The translations under genes and the position numbers were made by a program. Shown here one piece after another: positions 4,773-6,278 of a stretch of DNA of 6,278 nucleotides. Positions within the stretch are counted from its first letter, which is position 1. Every line of letters starts with the position of its first letter. Source of the DNA: Actinomycetales bacterium (GTDB lineage: Bacteria > Actinomycetota > Actinomycetes > Actinomycetales > Actinomycetaceae); the NCBI GenBank assembly GCA_022838965.1, contig JALHDK010000160.1, forward strand, positions 1 to 6,278. The letters run 5' to 3'. The notes below the pieces were generated by a model. That model ran no database searches and was not told the DNA's origin. It worked only from the letters and a program-made list of their open reading frames with translations.

Positions 4773-6278
4773 GCCCCGTGGACTCCAGTGCGGCGCTGCC
4801 CGTGGCCCCGAAGGTTCCAAGGAACAGGCCACCTGCCGTGCCGCCCGGTGCCGTGTTGGCGGTGACGGTGGAGTATGAGATCGTCATCGCGCCGTCGGTG
4901 TGGAACACCCCACCGCCATGCCATCCCGCCGACGAGTTGCCGCTGATCGTGCTGTTCGTGATCACGGTGTCGCCGAGGGAGCGGACGCCGCCGCCCACGT
5001 CATTGGAGCTGTTGCCACTGATCGTGGAGCGTTCGATCGTGACGTCCGAGCCGAAGAAGCCGTAGACGCCGCCACCGGCGCCGCCGACCACCTCGTTGTC
5101 ACGAACCGTGCTGTCGCGCAGCACCAGCACACCGTTCTCGCCGGTGTAGATGCCTGCGCCGCCCTTCCAGAATTCGATGCCAGCTGTGGTGACGCGACTG
5201 TCGGAGACCACCACGCGCTCCAGCGTGAGGGAGCCGTTGTTGATCACCGCTCCTCCGAGATCGAAGCCGTAGCCGTTGGTCAGCGTCAGGTCATTGACCG
5301 CCACGACGGCGGCCGCCGCCACCTCCAGCACGCGCACAGTCCCGCGGCCGTCGACGGCGAGTCCCGGCGCCCCGGACCCGTCGACCGTGACGGATCGGGT
5401 CGCACGCAGCGGCCCGCTCGTCAGGGCGATCGTCCCACCCGCCAGCGCCGGATCGAATGTGATCGTGCCGTCGGGCGCGATCGCCGCGAGCGCGGCGCGG
5501 AGGGAACCTGGGCCGCTGTCTGCGAGGGTTGTCACCTGGATGTCGGTGGGCGGGGGAAGCGGGACCAGGCGGACCTGGTCGATCCGCAGGTCGCCGGAGC
5601 CGCTCTCCACCCGGAAGCCGTAACCCCACACCTCGGTGAGGTCGAGGCCGTCGTTCGGAGCGCCCTTGGGCTGGTACGCGTCGGCGCTGCGTTTGAGGTC
5701 CTTCAACGGAACCGACACCTGCTTCCAGCCGGTGAAGTTGTCCACGAAGGAGGTCTCGAAGCGCTCGGCCGTGTCCGGTCCCTGGTAGACGCGGACGTAG
5801 TCGATCTTCGTCTCCCTGGGGAACTCGAGGCCGGGGTCGATGGCTCCACCGAAGTTGCCGCCGATCGCCATGTTGAGCAGCAGGAAGAACGGGTGGTTGA
5901 AGACCCACTCGTTGGGCGCCACGTCGGCCGGCGAGGCCTGGTGGTACTGCTGGCCGTCCAGGTACCACGTGATGCGGTCCGGCTCCCACACCACGGAGGT
6001 GGTGCGGAAGGCGCCGGGCACGCCGCCTTCGACCGTGATCCTGTCTCCGAACGACTGCCCGCCGGAGTACCCGGGGCCATGGATCGTGCCGTAGACCTCG
6101 TTGGGGAGGCGGCTGACGTACTCCATGAAGTCGATCTCGCCGGTCTGGGGCCAGCCGACCTGGTCGATGTCGGTGCCCAGGCTCCAGAACGCGGGCCAGA
6201 GACCGGGCCCACCAGCCGGCACCTCGATCCGCGCGTCGATCCTGCCGTAGGCGAACTCGGCCTTGTGCTTGGTGAGCA
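4759..6278 (-). CDS. GH16 endo-beta-glucanase (laminarinase-like) with CBM-like segment and beta-helix repeats; 5' partial, 3' frameshifted
   Basis: Extracellular-type beta-glucanase; the gene enters from the right edge, so signal peptide and start are not visible. Counting from the first full codon (6276), residues 1-165 are the C-terminal two thirds of a GH16 domain. AYGRIDARIEVPAGGPGLWP leads into WSLG and the catalytic GEIDFMEY, with nucleophile Glu47, Asp49 and acid/base Glu52, ending at IDYVRVYQ. GH16 enzymes with this motif cleave beta-1,3 or beta-1,3-1,4 glucans with retention. Residues 168-239 (TAERFETSFVDNFTGW, then GLDLTEVWGYGF) match the C-terminal half of a CBM11-like carbohydrate-binding domain. 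After a PLPPPT linker, residues 245-505 are a right-handed beta-helix: VTTLADSGPGSLRAAL, then STxxxN coils. The frame stops at 4759 after LESTGQLRG, mid-coil, while family-like sequence continues in another frame to 4479. Function of the helix part (binding, surface display, or a second lyase-like activity) is unknown. Confidence 0.9.
   Translation of the reverse strand, partial: LTKHKAEFAYGRIDARIEVPAGGPGLWPAFWSLGTDIDQVGWPQTGEIDFMEYVSRLPNEVYGTIHGPGYSGGQSFGDRITVEGGVPGAFRTTSVVWEPDRITWYLDGQQYHQASPADVAPNEWVFNHPFFLLLNMAIGGNFGGAIDPGLEFPRETKIDYVRVYQGPDTAERFETSFVDNFTGWKQVSVPLKDLKRSADAYQPKGAPNDGLDLTEVWGYGFRVESGSGDLRIDQVRLVPLPPPTDIQVTTLADSGPGSLRAALAAIAPDGTITFDPALAGGTIALTSGPLRATRSVTVDGSGAPGLAVDGRGTVRVLEVAAAAVVAVNDLTLTNGYGFDLGGAVINNGSLTLERVVVSDSRVTTAGIEFWKGGAGIYTGENGVLVLRDSTVRDNEVVGGAGGGVYGFFGSDVTIERSTISGNSSNDVGGGVRSLGDTVITNSTISGNSSAGWHGGGVFHTDGAMTISYSTVTANTAPGGTAGGLFLGTFGATGSAALESTGQLRG
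4777..5112 (-). repeat. Tandem beta-helix coil repeats within the hydrolase
   Basis: Degenerate coils recur with a core resembling STIxxN followed by GGGV: STVRDN (from 5112), STISGNSSNDVGGGV, STISGNSSAGWHGGGV, STVTANTAPGGTAGGL, and a broken EST at the frameshift. Successive Ser-Thr cores are 28, 25, 27 and 30 residues apart. At DNA level GTTGCCGCTGATCGT (4936-4950) and GTTGCCACTGATCGT (5011-5025) differ at one base and lie exactly 75 bases (25 codons) apart, so at least one coil probably arose by duplication. Confidence 0.7.

Noticed and set aside
4759..4790. Programmed ribosomal frameshift at the GGGG run
   Set aside because: The required change is +1 (or -2), not the common -1. The run is only four G, and I see no slippery heptamer, stimulatory stem or internal Shine-Dalgarno. 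Mutation or read error is simpler.
3459..4865. Long plus-strand open frame overlapping the MFS gene and crossing the terminator (468 codons)
   Set aside because: Its composition is Arg/Gly/Ala-rich low complexity, and it reads through the terminator into sequence antisense to the hydrolase. The MFS frame shows motif A and 12 membrane segments, so this is a shadow.
4778..5065. Plus-strand frame of 95 codons opposite the beta-helix, with hydrophobic segments
   Set aside because: The apparent regularity comes from the complement of the repeated coils (STISGN on the minus strand reads as LPLIV on the plus strand). No promoter or ribosome binding site is seen.

Overview
The window is GC-rich, densely packed DNA. 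Genes overlap by 4 to 8 bases, GTG starts are common, and the terminator has no T-tract. Together with the protein families this points to a chromosomal segment of an actinomycete-like bacterium (Actinomycetota). No genus can be read from the sequence, and I see no insertion sequence, integrase, tRNA, rRNA or CRISPR array.

Bases 1-2029 (minus strand) hold a three-gene operon, read cbiM > cbiQ > cbiO, for an ECF-type nickel/cobalt importer. CbiM carries a fused C-terminal PDGLE domain and has the N-terminal Met-His plus His67 metal site. CbiQ is the T-component, and CbiO, the ATPase, runs off the left edge after its Walker A motif. Each junction is a 4-base overlap (ATGA, GTGA), so translation is probably coupled.

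Bases 2030-2111 are a short divergent promoter region. It holds a nearly symmetric -10 candidate (TAGGTTA) readable on both strands and two perfect palindromes. Rightward lies a two-gene operon: a PHP-family metallophosphoesterase with a PolX-like helix-hairpin-helix N-terminus but no polymerase domain, overlapping by 8 bases an MFS permease.

Bases 4435-4470 form a strong hairpin between convergent genes, probably a bidirectional terminator. The rest (4479-6278, minus strand) is a secreted-type glycoside hydrolase whose N-terminus lies beyond the right edge. It reads as a GH16 beta-glucanase domain, a shortened carbohydrate-binding-like segment, and a right-handed beta-helix repeat domain. 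Its frame breaks near 4772-4777, and the conserved C-terminus continues in another frame to 4479, so it is a frameshifted gene or contains a sequencing error.

Most of the window is ordinary accessory and housekeeping content. The items most worth a second look are the GH16/beta-helix fusion with its frameshift and internal junction, the symmetric divergent promoter, and the pairing of a polymerase-less PHP enzyme with an MFS permease. I see no convincing evidence of a wholly new multi-gene system.
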